Shown one piece after another: positions 50,269 to 58,765 of a DNA stretch of 64,000 bases (position 1 is the stretch's first letter; every line of letters begins with the position of its first letter). Location of the stretch: assembly GCF_025148285.1 (NCBI RefSeq), contig NZ_CP102268.1, forward strand, positions 1,956,001-2,020,000, in the 5' to 3' direction. This DNA is from Marvinbryantia formatexigens DSM 14469. GTDB taxonomy: Bacteria > Bacillota > Clostridia > Lachnospirales > Lachnospiraceae. A program made the position numbers and the translations under genes. The notes beneath the pieces were generated by a model. That model made no database searches, was not told where the DNA came from, and saw only the letters and a list, made by a program, of their open reading frames with translations.

Positions 50269-51318
50269 CTATGTAGAAATATATCCCGTAATAAACCCTA
50301 AAATAAAGCCAACTGCAACAAAAAGCACCCAATATAATAACCATGAATATAAAAACATATTTTTTTTACCAAAATCGACCTGCTGTCTGCTCCTGTACAG
50401 TATCTGATTATTTGCGTATGCGCAGGCAAATTCCAGTCCGTTCTGCTCCGCTTCCTTTACACTCTCCACCTGCCAGTCGTTATTCTGCTGGTTGATATCT
50501 TTTCCATCCCCTATTTTTCTGAGGTGCATGGCGCGCCTTCTCCTGTTTACCGACGTTTTGGAGTCCACGGTATAGTACCAGGTCTCCTGCGGTCCCTTCT
50601 CAAAGCTGTAGCACACCGCGCTGCTCCGCATAATATGCCAGCCATCTCTGCCCTGCCTCTGCAGATACCTTGTCAGTCCTCTGGTTGTAAGAAACAGCCG
50701 GTATTCCTTTTTTGTATCGCTCTTTTTCCCGTTTGCCCGCAGCCACTCCTGCGCACCCATGCGAAATTCTCTTTCACACATCTGCGCGATACTCTCACAC
50801 CAGAAACCAAACATCATGATAAGCATACTCCACACGAATCCCAGAACAAGCGGAAATTCACTTCTTACCATAAGTGCCAGAAAAACCATAAAAACATCAA
50901 AAATCAATACGCTTTTATAATTTATCTGCGCCGCATGACGATATCTGTCCCGGTACTTCAGCGCATGAACATGCCGCTCCTCCTCCGTATCGTACATTTC
51001 GTTAATACCGTCCTCTTCATACGGCTTGCAGAAATAATAATTCATATCCTCATCGTGTGTAATTTCCCGCCAGCCCATCTCCTCCGCCAGCGATACAAAC
51101 ATTTCTTTATCCCGGATATCCTTCAGCAGAGGATATTTCGGAAGGTCAAACCGGTCCACATCATAAACCAGCCGCTGCGGACTTCCCTTTTCAAAGGTAT
51201 AGACAACGCCGAAATTAATATTTTTTAAAAATAATCCCTGCTGCGCCATTTCCTCCAGCCAGAATTTTTCCCGCATCAGGCTCATGATAAACTTAACCTT
51301 GCGAACAGTCTGTCCCAT
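50269..51318 (-). CDS. DUF2812 membrane protein
   Basis: 349 residues. DUF2812 occupies about 1-115 (FWLEEMAQQGLFLKNINFGV, RLVYDVDRFDLPKYPLLKDI, MGWREITHDEDMNYYFCKPY). Membrane helices follow at about 140-175, and a second DUF2812-like unit at about 205-245 (LTRYLQRQGRDGWHIMRSSA, GPQETWYYTVDSKTS). A final helix pair closes the protein. Such genes routinely follow PadR regulators; the function is unknown, perhaps sensing. It overlaps the padR gene by 26 bases. A 57-bp inverted copy of its codons 45-63 region lies at 51813-51869. Confidence 0.87.
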   Translation of the reverse strand: MGQTVRKVKFIMSLMREKFWLEEMAQQGLFLKNINFGVVYTFEKGSPQRLVYDVDRFDLPKYPLLKDIRDKEMFVSLAEEMGWREITHDEDMNYYFCKPYEEDGINEMYDTEEERHVHALKYRDRYRHAAQINYKSVLIFDVFMVFLALMVRSEFPLVLGFVWSMLIMMFGFWCESIAQMCEREFRMGAQEWLRANGKKSDTKKEYRLFLTTRGLTRYLQRQGRDGWHIMRSSAVCYSFEKGPQETWYYTVDSKTSVNRRRRAMHLRKIGDGKDINQQNNDWQVESVKEAEQNGLEFACAYANNQILYRSRQQVDFGKKNMFLYSWLLYWVLFVAVGFILGFITGYIST

Positions 51319-51625
51319 ATATTTCCTCCCCGTTTCTGAGCTGTCTGCGCAGGCGGTCCAGCTCCATTTTCAGAATTTCTTCCCCTGTCGATGTCAGGCG
51401 ATACACTTTTTTACCATTTTCATTTGAAACAACCACAATTAATCCATCCTCTACCAGCCGTCCCAACATCGTATAAAGCGTACCGGTGCCCATATGGATA
51501 CGGTCTTCCGTAAGCTCACGGACAAACTGCATAATAGCATACCCATGCCGCTCCTCCTTCAGGGCAAGCAGCGTATAATAGGTAGTTTCTGTCATTGGAA
51601 TATATTTTTTAATAATCTGCTCCAA
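51293..51625 (-). CDS. PadR-family transcriptional repressor
   Basis: About 110 residues if TTG 51625 is the start (MEQIIKKYIPMTETTYY, GGGGG 7 bases upstream); ATG 51595 is an alternative. The winged helix (YTLLALKEERHGYAIMQFVR, RIHMGTGTLYTMLGRLVEDG) and the EENGKKVYRLTSTGEEIL-type wing are classic PadR subfamily 2. It should repress its own operon by binding the TATGTCG palindrome overlapping the promoter. First gene of the PadR-DUF2812-NatAB operon. Confidence 0.92.
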   Translation of the reverse strand: MEQIIKKYIPMTETTYYTLLALKEERHGYAIMQFVRELTEDRIHMGTGTLYTMLGRLVEDGLIVVVSNENGKKVYRLTSTGEEILKMELDRLRRQLRNGEEIYGTDCSQG

Positions 51626-51652
51626 CTCTCTGCCCCCGTCCGTTATCTTTTT

Positions 51653-51703
51653 GATATGTCGCCTCTTGATATGTCGAGCATCGACATATCGTCTAACGAC
51701 ATA
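51653..51703 (-). promoter_or_regulatory. PadR operator array
   Basis: A perfect 10-bp inverted repeat, GATATGTCGA-GCA-TCGACATATC (51668-51690), is flanked by a further GATATGTCG (51653-51661) and CGACATA (51697-51703). The last overlaps the -10 box. The core fits the ATGT-n8/9-ACAT pattern known for PadR/LmrR proteins. Confidence 0.8.
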
Positions 51704-51729
51704 ATAACACTTTACTATATATCTGTCAA
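51701..51729 (-). promoter_or_regulatory. Promoter of the PadR operon
   Basis: Minus strand: TTGACA (51724-51729), 17-nt spacer, TATTAT (51701-51706). Near-consensus sigma-A promoter overlapped by the operator. Confidence 0.85.
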
Positions 51730-51812
51730 TCAATTTCTCTGTTGACAAATGAATGCATTTTCATATAAAACCATTGTCAATCTTCTGATTTTACTCTATG
51801 ATATTTTTATGA

Positions 51813-51869
51813 AAGTCCGTAGCGGCTGGTTTACGATGTGGACCGGTTTGATCTTCCGAAATATTCTCT
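51813..51869 (+). repeat. 57-bp inverted duplicate of part of the DUF2812 gene
   Basis: 53 of 57 bases match the reverse complement of 51128-51184; all four differences are C/T. It would read SP-stop-RLVYDVDRFDLPKYSL, so it is a dead fragment (CAG to TAG). It lies directly before the response regulator gene. Confidence 0.92.
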
Positions 51870-51912
51870 CAGGAACATCACAGGCGCCAGACCGGTTCCG
51901 GAAAGGAATAGA

Positions 51913-52587
51913 ATGGATATAAAAATTGCTGTCATTGAAGACGATAAAAAACTGAACGAAGGCATCTGCCTTTCTCTGAAGGAGCCGGGGCGCATCTTTT
52001 TTCCCTGCCGCACACTTGCGCAGGCACGGCAGTGCCTGCAGGAAAACAGTCTCAGCCTGATTCTTCTCGACGTCAATCTTCCGGACGGCAGCGGCATTGA
52101 TTTTGTCCGGGAAATACGCGCAAAAAGCCGCACGCCCATCATATTGATTACCGTAAACAATATGGAACTTGACATCGTTACCGGGCTGGAGGCGGGCGCC
52201 AACGATTACATCACAAAACCGTTCAGCCTGATGGTTCTGCGGGCGCGTGCCGCCGTGCAGCTTCGGGACTGCACAAAAACAGACAGCGGCATTTCCATCG
52301 ATGAATTTATCTTTGATTTTGATAAAATGCTGTTTTCCAAAAACGGACAGCACATTGAACTGAGCAAAACGGAGCAGCGCCTGCTGCGCATTCTCGTAGA
52401 AAACAGAGGCGCCGCCATCCGCCGGAGCTATTTAATCGATACTGTCTGGCAGGGCGACACCGAATATGTAGATGAGCATGCTCTGACAGTCGCCGTCAAG
52501 CGGCTGAGAGATAAGCTGGAGGACGACAGCGCGAATCCCGCATATATTAAAACCATATATGGTATCGGATATATGTGGGCAGTTTGA
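51913..52587 (+). CDS. OmpR-family response regulator (BceR-like)
   Basis: 224 residues from ATG 51913 (GGAAAGGAATAGA site). Receiver at 1-115: EDDKK acidic pocket, Asp in LILLDVNLPDGSGIDFV, Thr in ILITVNN, Lys in YITKPFSLMVL. The OmpR winged helix follows at 130-222 (IELSKTEQRLLRILVENRGA, YVDEHALTVAVKRLRDKL). The kinase gene follows 34 bases later and an ABC transporter after that, the arrangement of Bce/Vra peptide-antibiotic sensing and detoxification modules. It would activate the ABC genes. Confidence 0.94.
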   Translation: MDIKIAVIEDDKKLNEGICLSLKEPGRIFFPCRTLAQARQCLQENSLSLILLDVNLPDGSGIDFVREIRAKSRTPIILITVNNMELDIVTGLEAGANDYITKPFSLMVLRARAAVQLRDCTKTDSGISIDEFIFDFDKMLFSKNGQHIELSKTEQRLLRILVENRGAAIRRSYLIDTVWQGDTEYVDEHALTVAVKRLRDKLEDDSANPAYIKTIYGIGYMWAV

Positions 52588-52621
52588 GCGCTGCCCTGTC
52601 TGCAGAAAGGAATCATATCAC

Positions 52622-53521
52622 ATGCTGATTATTTTATCTCTTATTACTGTGTGTATTATCACCGGCGTTTTCTGGTACATATTATTTTCCCGCCGCGAGC
52701 GGCGGCTTCTTGCCCGTCTGCAGAAAATGGTGGATGACGCATCCGCCGGCAGCCTGCAGCGCAGCGAAATCTCCGAGACAAAATTTTCTGCACTGGAGAA
52801 CAGTCTGAAAAAATTTTTAAATGACAGTCAGCTCTCAGCCGGAAACCGCCTGCAGCAAAAGGAAGTTATCCAGAGCCTTATCTCCGATATTGCCCACCAG
52901 ACCCTGACGCCAATTTCCAATATCATGCTGTATGCTGACCTTTTAAAGGAGCATACCGCCGGACCATCCGCAGAAATCGACACTATCTGTGAGCAGACAG
53001 AGAAGCTGGATTTCCTGATTCAGTCACTCGTTAAATTGTCGCGCATGGAAAACGGCATTATCAGCGTTCATCCAAAGGAAGAACATATCGGGCAGCTTTT
53101 CGATGCGCTGCGCCAGGAATTTGAGGCAAAAGCCGTAGAAAAAGAAATTGCTCTTGAAATTATCCCCTCCTCCTTTTCTGCCGTTTTTGATTTCCGGTGG
53201 ACGCGCGAAGCAGTCGGAAACATTCTGGATAACGCTATTAAATATACCGCACCTGGAGGACATATCCGCATTTCTTCAGAAAAATATTCCTTTTTTACCC
53301 GTCTTGATATCGCAGACAACGGTATCGGCATTGCTGAGGAGGAGCTTAACCGTATTTTTTCACGGTTTTACCGCAGTATGGATGCGGAGGACGAGCCAGG
53401 CACCGGAATCGGGCTGTATCTTTCCAGAGAAATTCTCCGTATGCAGAAGGGCTATATAAAAGTAAGCTCCCAAAAAGGAGCCGGGTCCGTATTTTCTGTA
53501 TTTCTGCCAAATGTCTCATAA
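52622..53521 (+). CDS. Sensor histidine kinase (BceS-like)
   Basis: 299 residues from ATG 52622 (CAGAAAGGAATCATATCAC). A single membrane helix at 2-23 (LIILSLITVCIITGVFWYIL) with no extracellular domain, so it probably senses through the transporter, as intramembrane kinases do. HisKA H-box: SLISDIAHQTLTPISNIMLY. HATPase: AVGNILDNAIKYTA N-box, IADNGIGIAE G1, FSRFYRSMDAEDEPGTGIGL F/G2. Note His followed by Gln-Thr (HQTLTP) in place of the more usual HELRTP. Co-transcribed with the regulator and likely with the ABC genes. Confidence 0.93.
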   Translation: MLIILSLITVCIITGVFWYILFSRRERRLLARLQKMVDDASAGSLQRSEISETKFSALENSLKKFLNDSQLSAGNRLQQKEVIQSLISDIAHQTLTPISNIMLYADLLKEHTAGPSAEIDTICEQTEKLDFLIQSLVKLSRMENGIISVHPKEEHIGQLFDALRQEFEAKAVEKEIALEIIPSSFSAVFDFRWTREAVGNILDNAIKYTAPGGHIRISSEKYSFFTRLDIADNGIGIAEEELNRIFSRFYRSMDAEDEPGTGIGLYLSREILRMQKGYIKVSSQKGAGSVFSVFLPNVS

Positions 53522-53673
53522 CTGTAACCTTGTAGAAACCTCCCGGAGATATTCCCATGCTAATATATACTCACAAATGAATATCTGACAGAAACCGGTA
53601 TGACGCAGGTCTGCGCTCTGTTCCGGGTTTTGCCGGATATACAGAATGTCTCATACAATGAGAGGAGGTTCTT

Positions 53674-54564
53674 ATGGATATTTTAAAAACAACACAGCTT
53701 ACCAAAATTTATGGAAGCGGCGACACGGCTGTTCACGCTCTGGAAAATGTAAATTTAACTGTGGAAAAAGGGGAATTTGCGGCAGTTGTCGGCACCTCCG
53801 GCAGCGGAAAATCCACGCTTCTGCATATGATTGGCGGTCTGGACGTTCCCACCTCCGGCAAGGTTTTCGTTGACGGACAGGAACTCGGCGCCATGACCGA
53901 CGAGCAGCTCACCATTTTCCGCCGCCGCAACATCGGCTTTGTATTTCAGATGTACAATCTTATTCCCATGCTGAATGTCTGGGAAAACATTATTCTTCCG
54001 GTAAAACTGGACGGAAAGACGCCGGACAGGGCCTATCTCCAAAAAATTGTGGAAATACTCGGTCTGGACCAGAAGCTCTCCTGCCTGCCGAACGCACTCT
54101 CCGGCGGACAGCAGCAGCGCGTCGCCATCGCCCGTGCGCTTGCGGCAAAGCCTGCCCTTCTGCTCGCGGATGAGCCGACCGGAAATCTTGATTCGAGAAC
54201 AAGCCAGGATGTGCTGGGACTGCTCAAAATTACCGGTGAAGAATTTTTCCAGACCATAATCATGATTACACACAATGAGGAAATTGCGCAGCTCGCCGAC
54301 CGCATTCTGCGCATTGAGGACGGGCACCTCACCTCCGCCGGTTCTCCGTGCATTGAGGACGGACATCTCACCTCCGGCAGCTCGCCGCGCCCGGAAAAAG
54401 ACAGGCACACCGACCAGATGAATTTCTCCCTGGAAAATGATGCTTTCGCAACGCAACATCCACCTGCTTCCCGGCACAATGATGCTTTCGCAGCGCAACA
54501 TCCACCTGCTTCCCGGCACCCGGATTTAACGCCTGTCTCCCCGGACAGCTCTGACAGGAGGTGA
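53674..54564 (+). CDS. ABC transporter ATPase (BceA/MacB type) with duplicated C-terminal tail
   Basis: 296 residues; GAGAGGAGGTTCTT precedes the start. Walker [16 protein letters not shown] (near 38), signature [15 protein letters not shown] (near 147), Walker [14 protein letters not shown]. The core ends near residue 215; a ~80-residue tail follows that is built of two tandem duplications: [12 protein letters not shown] twice and [14 protein letters not shown] twice (39-bp and 42-bp DNA repeats). Related ATPases normally stop shortly after LRIEDG. The tail's effect is unknown. It overlaps the GTG of the permease frame; the real permease start is 6 bases after the stop. Confidence 0.92.
   Translation: MDILKTTQLTKIYGSGDTAVHALENVNLTVEKGEFAAVVGTSGSGKSTLLHMIGGLDVPTSGKVFVDGQELGAMTDEQLTIFRRRNIGFVFQMYNLIPMLNVWENIILPVKLDGKTPDRAYLQKIVEILGLDQKLSCLPNALSGGQQQRVAIARALAAKPALLLADEPTGNLDSRTSQDVLGLLKITGEEFFQTIIMITHNEEIAQLADRILRIEDGHLTSAGSPCIEDGHLTSGSSPRPEKDRHTDQMNFSLENDAFATQHPPASRHNDAFAAQHPPASRHPDLTPVSPDSSDRR
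54312..54389 (+). repeat. 39-bp tandem duplication in the ATPase gene
   Basis: Units 54312-54350 and 54351-54389, starting CATTGAGGACGG, in frame (13 codons). Confidence 0.85.
54436..54519 (+). repeat. 42-bp tandem duplication in the ATPase gene
   Basis: Units 54436-54477 and 54478-54519 (AATGATGCTTTCGCA start), one difference between copies, in frame (14 codons). Confidence 0.95.
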
Positions 54565-54569
54565 CGCAC

Positions 54570-57071
54570 ATGGTAAAAGTAGAAAACCGCAAAACCTTAT
54601 GGTTTCTCACAAAACAATTTCTGAAAATAAACCGGGCGCGGAATTTTATCGCCATCCTGGCAATTATTTTAACATCCACGCTTTTTACCACGCTCTTTAC
54701 GGGTGCAGGCTCCCTGTTTCTCTCGCAGCTTGAAACAAACAAAAAGAAATATATCACAGATTGTCACGCCATCATCCAGCAGCTTTCTTCTGAAGAGGGA
54801 CAGCGGGCGGAGGCTGTTCTGAAGGATGTTTCCTTCGTGGAAAAATACGGCAAAGATATATTTCTCGGAATTGCCTCCGGAGAAAATTTTCCTTATCTTC
54901 TGGAGCTCCATGCAGGCGACGAAAACAGCGCCCGCAATCGTTTTGCCCTGCCCACACAGGGGCGTATGCCGCAGACAAAGGATGAAATCGCCGTAAGCAC
55001 CACTGTGCTTGACGCCCTGGGAATTCCTCACAAAACCGGTGAAAAAATAACGCTGCCGGTTTCCGTTTCCGATGGCGCGCTGGAAGAAGAAACCTTCACA
55101 CTCTGCGGCTACTGGAAGGGCGACCTCGTATCGCAGTACCAGTTTGCGTGGGTCTCAGAGGACTATGCACAGGAAAAACTTGCTTCGGATAATATTTCAG
55201 GAAATGTCTTCTCCTACGCCGTGTGGTTTAAAAATACCCGGACCATTTCCGAAAACATCCTCACCTTAAATGAGCTGTCCGGATTATCCGAAAGCGGGCG
55301 CAGCGGCAACGGCTTTTCCATAAGTCCCGCCTATGAAATCGCTTTCAGCGGGGAGGGTGGAATTTCCGTTTCCTCCATAGCGGCTTTCCTGGTTGTCATC
55401 CTTCTGGCGGGATATCTTATTATTTACAATATTTTCAATATCTCCGTAAAAAATGATATCCGCACCTATGGTCTGCTGAAAAATGTCGGTACCACCGGAA
55501 AACAGCTAAAGAAAATCGTGCGTATGCAGGCGCTGGTATTATCCGCCGCCGGCATTCCCATCGGGCTGGCGGCAGGTTATATCGCCGGCGTACTGCTAAT
55601 CCCCGTTCTGACCGCCTCGCTAAACGAAAAAACAGAAACGGTATCCGCCGCCCATCCTCTGATTTTCCTTTTTTCGGCTGCGTTTTCGCTGCTTACGGTC
55701 TATCTGTCTGTTCTGCAGGCGTGCCGCATCGCAGCGCGGGTATCGCCTGTGGAGGCGCTGCGTCTGGCGGAAAATCCGCAGACCCGCAGGAAAAATAAAA
55801 AGAATTTCTCCGTTTCCTGCATGGGAATGGCGCTGCAGAATATGAGCGGCAACTGGAAAAAGGGCGTTATTGTCATGATGTCCATTGCCATATCGCTTAC
55901 GACTCTGAATGTCGCAGGTATTCTTATCAGCCGCCACAATTTTAAAGATATCAGCGACCTCTATCTTGCTGCTGATTTTCAGCTCAGCAAGCTGACCAGC
56001 ACCGCTGATTTCGCCGATTTTCATGCAATTTCGCCCGAAATCCGCCAGACGCTGGATGTCTGCCCCTATGCGCAGGAAACTGGTTACACCTATTTTTCCA
56101 GAGAAACGCTTTCCATGCCGGAACACCTGCGCAAAACCTATGAACGCATTACGGATAAATATCTAAAGCAGTGGGGCTATGACTGGGATGAGACCTGGCA
56201 GGAAATCAGCGCCTCCAACCAGATTCCCGTACTTTATATGGGAATTTCCAGAGCAGTCTTTGACCAGCTTGACTGGAGAGGCGAGCCCGCCTCCTGGGAA
56301 GATTTTCAGAGCGGACAATATGTGATTGTGAATTATCCCTACAATTACTATGTTGATAAAACAGATTATTACTATAAAAAGGGAGACTCCCTGACGATGA
56401 CTTACCAAAGCGGTGAGGAAAAGACGTATGAGGTGCTGGAGGAAGCAATGCTGCCGTATCTGCTGGACTTTCCTTACACGGAGCTGATTTCTGTAAAGGT
56501 CTATGTCCCTGATACCGAATACATCGCCTGCACCGGAGACAATTCTGCCATGCGCGCTATCATAAACGCCATACCGGGACAGGAAAAAAAGGTGCAGCAA
56601 TATATAGAAGAGCTTATTCTGACGAAGGATGATACCTTCCAGTTTACGTCTGTTCTTGATTTAAAGAAGGACTTTAACCGGTATCTCAGCAAATATTACA
56701 TCATCGGCGGTCTGCTCGCCTTCGTGCTCGCATTGATCGGCATCATGAATTTTTACAACACCACCGCCACCTCTCTCATCAGCCGGAAAAAAGAGCTGGC
56801 TCTTTTAGAGGCGGTCGGCATGACCAAAAAACAGCTTCTGGGAATGCTGGTTTTCGAAGGTCTTTTTTACCTTTGCGGCGCTGTCATCATGGCGGGTATC
56901 CTCACTTTCCTGTACAGCAGAAGATTTACAGACAGAGCCATCCCCCTGTATGCCTTTCTCCCCTTCGCGCTGATGATTCCGGTGCTGCTCTTCATCGCCT
57001 GGGCAATTCCAAAAGCCCAGTTCCGGAAAATGAACCGGGAAAGTGTAGTGGAACGCATCCGGCAGCAATAA
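54570..57071 (+). CDS. ABC transporter permease, FtsX/BceB type
   Basis: 833 residues from ATG 54570 (CAGGAGGTGACGCAC). Layout: one N-terminal helix (about 22-42), a long extracytoplasmic domain, a three-helix FtsX unit (about 270-400: [40 protein letters not shown]), an internal repeat (about 415-720) and a C-terminal FtsX unit (about 715-815: [40 protein letters not shown]). Duplicated FtsX units with two large outer domains suit handling of lipid-linked peptide antibiotics. Forms the transporter with the ATPase upstream. Confidence 0.92.
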   Translation: MVKVENRKTLWFLTKQFLKINRARNFIAILAIILTSTLFTTLFTGAGSLFLSQLETNKKKYITDCHAIIQQLSSEEGQRAEAVLKDVSFVEKYGKDIFLGIASGENFPYLLELHAGDENSARNRFALPTQGRMPQTKDEIAVSTTVLDALGIPHKTGEKITLPVSVSDGALEEETFTLCGYWKGDLVSQYQFAWVSEDYAQEKLASDNISGNVFSYAVWFKNTRTISENILTLNELSGLSESGRSGNGFSISPAYEIAFSGEGGISVSSIAAFLVVILLAGYLIIYNIFNISVKNDIRTYGLLKNVGTTGKQLKKIVRMQALVLSAAGIPIGLAAGYIAGVLLIPVLTASLNEKTETVSAAHPLIFLFSAAFSLLTVYLSVLQACRIAARVSPVEALRLAENPQTRRKNKKNFSVSCMGMALQNMSGNWKKGVIVMMSIAISLTTLNVAGILISRHNFKDISDLYLAADFQLSKLTSTADFADFHAISPEIRQTLDVCPYAQETGYTYFSRETLSMPEHLRKTYERITDKYLKQWGYDWDETWQEISASNQIPVLYMGISRAVFDQLDWRGEPASWEDFQSGQYVIVNYPYNYYVDKTDYYYKKGDSLTMTYQSGEEKTYEVLEEAMLPYLLDFPYTELISVKVYVPDTEYIACTGDNSAMRAIINAIPGQEKKVQQYIEELILTKDDTFQFTSVLDLKKDFNRYLSKYYIIGGLLAFVLALIGIMNFYNTTATSLISRKKELALLEAVGMTKKQLLGMLVFEGLFYLCGAVIMAGILTFLYSRRFTDRAIPLYAFLPFALMIPVLLFIAWAIPKAQFRKMNRESVVERIRQQ

Positions 57072-57143
57072 CTCCATCATCGCCCGGCAGACGCAGGTAA
57101 TCTCCATGATATGTGGCACAGATAAGCTCTGCCCGGCATAACA

Positions 57144-57163
57144 CCCCGCCCTTCCGGGCGGGG
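57144..57163. terminator. GC-rich hairpin after the ABC permease gene
   Basis: CCCCGCCC-TTCC-GGGCGGGG, perfect 8-bp stem; no strong T-run follows on the plus strand. Confidence 0.6.
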
Positions 57164-57164
57164 A

Positions 57165-57276
57165 TTATCTGCCAAACTCCCGTTTTATCACCTCTTCCGC
57201 TGCAAGCAGATACGTCACCTGATAGTATTCCTTTTTTCCGTCTTTGATTGCCACAAAATCAATTTTTATTTTGTTC
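57165..57276 (-). pseudogene. C-terminal fragment of a DUF4143-type ATPase
   Basis: Reads NKIKIDFVAIKDGKKEYYQV then TYLLAAEEVIKREFG and a stop, the well-known end of DUF4143 ATPases (IDFVA...Y.QV.Y.LA...REF). Nothing of the P-loop half remains; the frame fades into AT-rich palindromes at 57268-57365. A dead remnant. Confidence 0.75.
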
Positions 57277-57365
57277 TGACAAAACATTTCTTATTTTTTT
57301 CATTTTATTTTGTTGAAACAAAATAAAATTACATTTTTCTATTTTGTTTTGTTATAACAAAACAA
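57268..57365. repeat. Three AT-rich palindromes with core TTTTGTT-nn-AACAAAA
   Basis: An imperfect palindrome at 57268-57285, a perfect 13-bp arm repeat at 57302-57314/57317-57329, and a perfect 10-bp arm repeat at 57344-57353/57356-57365. Located between the DUF4143 remnant and the 3' end of the MATE gene. Confidence 0.85.
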
Positions 57366-57370
57366 GTTTC

Positions 57371-58750
57371 TCAGAGTTTCTTACATCCCGCTTCCATTTT
57401 TTTAAGCTCCGGCAAAACAATACATAACATCGTAATAAAGCATGCCAGCCCTCCAATGATGTTGGACACAGGCTCAGCCATAAATACCCCTTCTGCCCCG
57501 AATCCACACACATAAGGAAACAGATACGTCAGCGGAATGACCATAACTACCTTTCTGAAAAGGCTGAAAAACACTGCCTGTTTCTTTTTGTTCAGCGCCT
57601 TAAACACGGTCTGTCCGCTGTACTGCAGCGCCTGAAAGATATACGCAAAAAAATACAGATGCAGCGCCGGAATAGCATCCGAAAGTAATGTCTTATCTGA
57701 ACTGAATATGGAGATAAACATTTCCGGTCTCCATAATATCATAATCCATACAATAAAAGTATAGGGAACCGTGACTGCCATCATAATAGCAATGGCTTTG
57801 CGCACATTTGTGGCCCGCCTGGCTCCATAATTATAGCTTATAATAGGTGAGGTTCCTTCCACTACCGCCATGACCGGGGTATCCAGAATCTGGCGCACAG
57901 AAGAGACGATTGTCATAATAGACACATAGATTTCCCCGCCGAAAGTCATCAGCACACTGTTGCAGGCAATCTGCACCAGCGAATTGGTGCACTGCATGAT
58001 AAAGGGAGCTGTCCCAAGACCCACAATATCTCCAGCGAAAGGAAAATAATCCCGAATCCGGGATACTTTCCGAAAATAAATCCTTTGTTCAAGCTTTTTG
58101 CCAAAAAGACAGCGGGCCACCACAATTACAGAACAGCCCTGGGATATCACTGTAGCCACTGCCGCTCCGCTGACTCCCATTTCCAGCACAAAAATAAAAA
58201 ACGGATCCAGTATCAGGTTGAGCACCGCCCCAACGACCACCGACAGCATACCGATTCCCGGAAATCCCTGGGCATTGATAAAAGGATTCATGCCCGTCGT
58301 AACCATAGAGAACAGGGTTCCCGTCAGATAAATGCGAAGATAAACTACCGAATAGCCAATAGCATTATCCGAAGCCCCGAACAGACGAAGAAGCGGCTCC
58401 GCAAACAGCTCTCCTGCCGCCATGATAACCAGCGCCGTCACCACAAGCAGCCGGAAAGACGTATTCATGATCGTTTCCGCTTTCTCCTTATTTCCTCTTC
58501 CCAACTCCATAGAAAAAAGCGGGGAGCCTCCCATGCCAAACATATTCGTAAAGCCGGTAATTAAAATAATAACAGGAAAGCACAGACCTACCGCGCCGAG
58601 GGCGCTTGTCCCTTCTCCCGGAATCCTTCCGATATATATTCTGTCCACAATACTGTAAAGCAGACTTAAAACCTGCGCAATCAGCATAGGAAACGCTGTC
58701 CTGGCAATATTCTGTGCTATCTTTCCATTTTCAAAATCCACTTGCTTCAT
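57371..58750 (-). CDS. MATE-family efflux transporter
   Basis: 459 residues with twelve membrane segments in two six-helix halves. Typical blocks: FPMLIAQVLSLLYSIVDRIY, GTSALGAVGLCFPVIILITG, GMGGSPLFSMELGRGNKEKA and GMNPFINAQGFPGIGMLSVV; the second half has EGTSPIISYNYGARR. It would use a Na+ or H+ gradient to export drugs or metabolites. The start follows the GH42 stop by 15 bases (AAGGATTGCACAT site), so it is co-transcribed with the beta-galactosidase; a role linked to sugar metabolites is only inference. Confidence 0.94.
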   Translation of the reverse strand: MKQVDFENGKIAQNIARTAFPMLIAQVLSLLYSIVDRIYIGRIPGEGTSALGAVGLCFPVIILITGFTNMFGMGGSPLFSMELGRGNKEKAETIMNTSFRLLVVTALVIMAAGELFAEPLLRLFGASDNAIGYSVVYLRIYLTGTLFSMVTTGMNPFINAQGFPGIGMLSVVVGAVLNLILDPFFIFVLEMGVSGAAVATVISQGCSVIVVARCLFGKKLEQRIYFRKVSRIRDYFPFAGDIVGLGTAPFIMQCTNSLVQIACNSVLMTFGGEIYVSIMTIVSSVRQILDTPVMAVVEGTSPIISYNYGARRATNVRKAIAIMMAVTVPYTFIVWIMILWRPEMFISIFSSDKTLLSDAIPALHLYFFAYIFQALQYSGQTVFKALNKKKQAVFFSLFRKVVMVIPLTYLFPYVCGFGAEGVFMAEPVSNIIGGLACFITMLCIVLPELKKMEAGCKKL

Positions 58751-58765
58751 ATGTGCAATCCTTCT

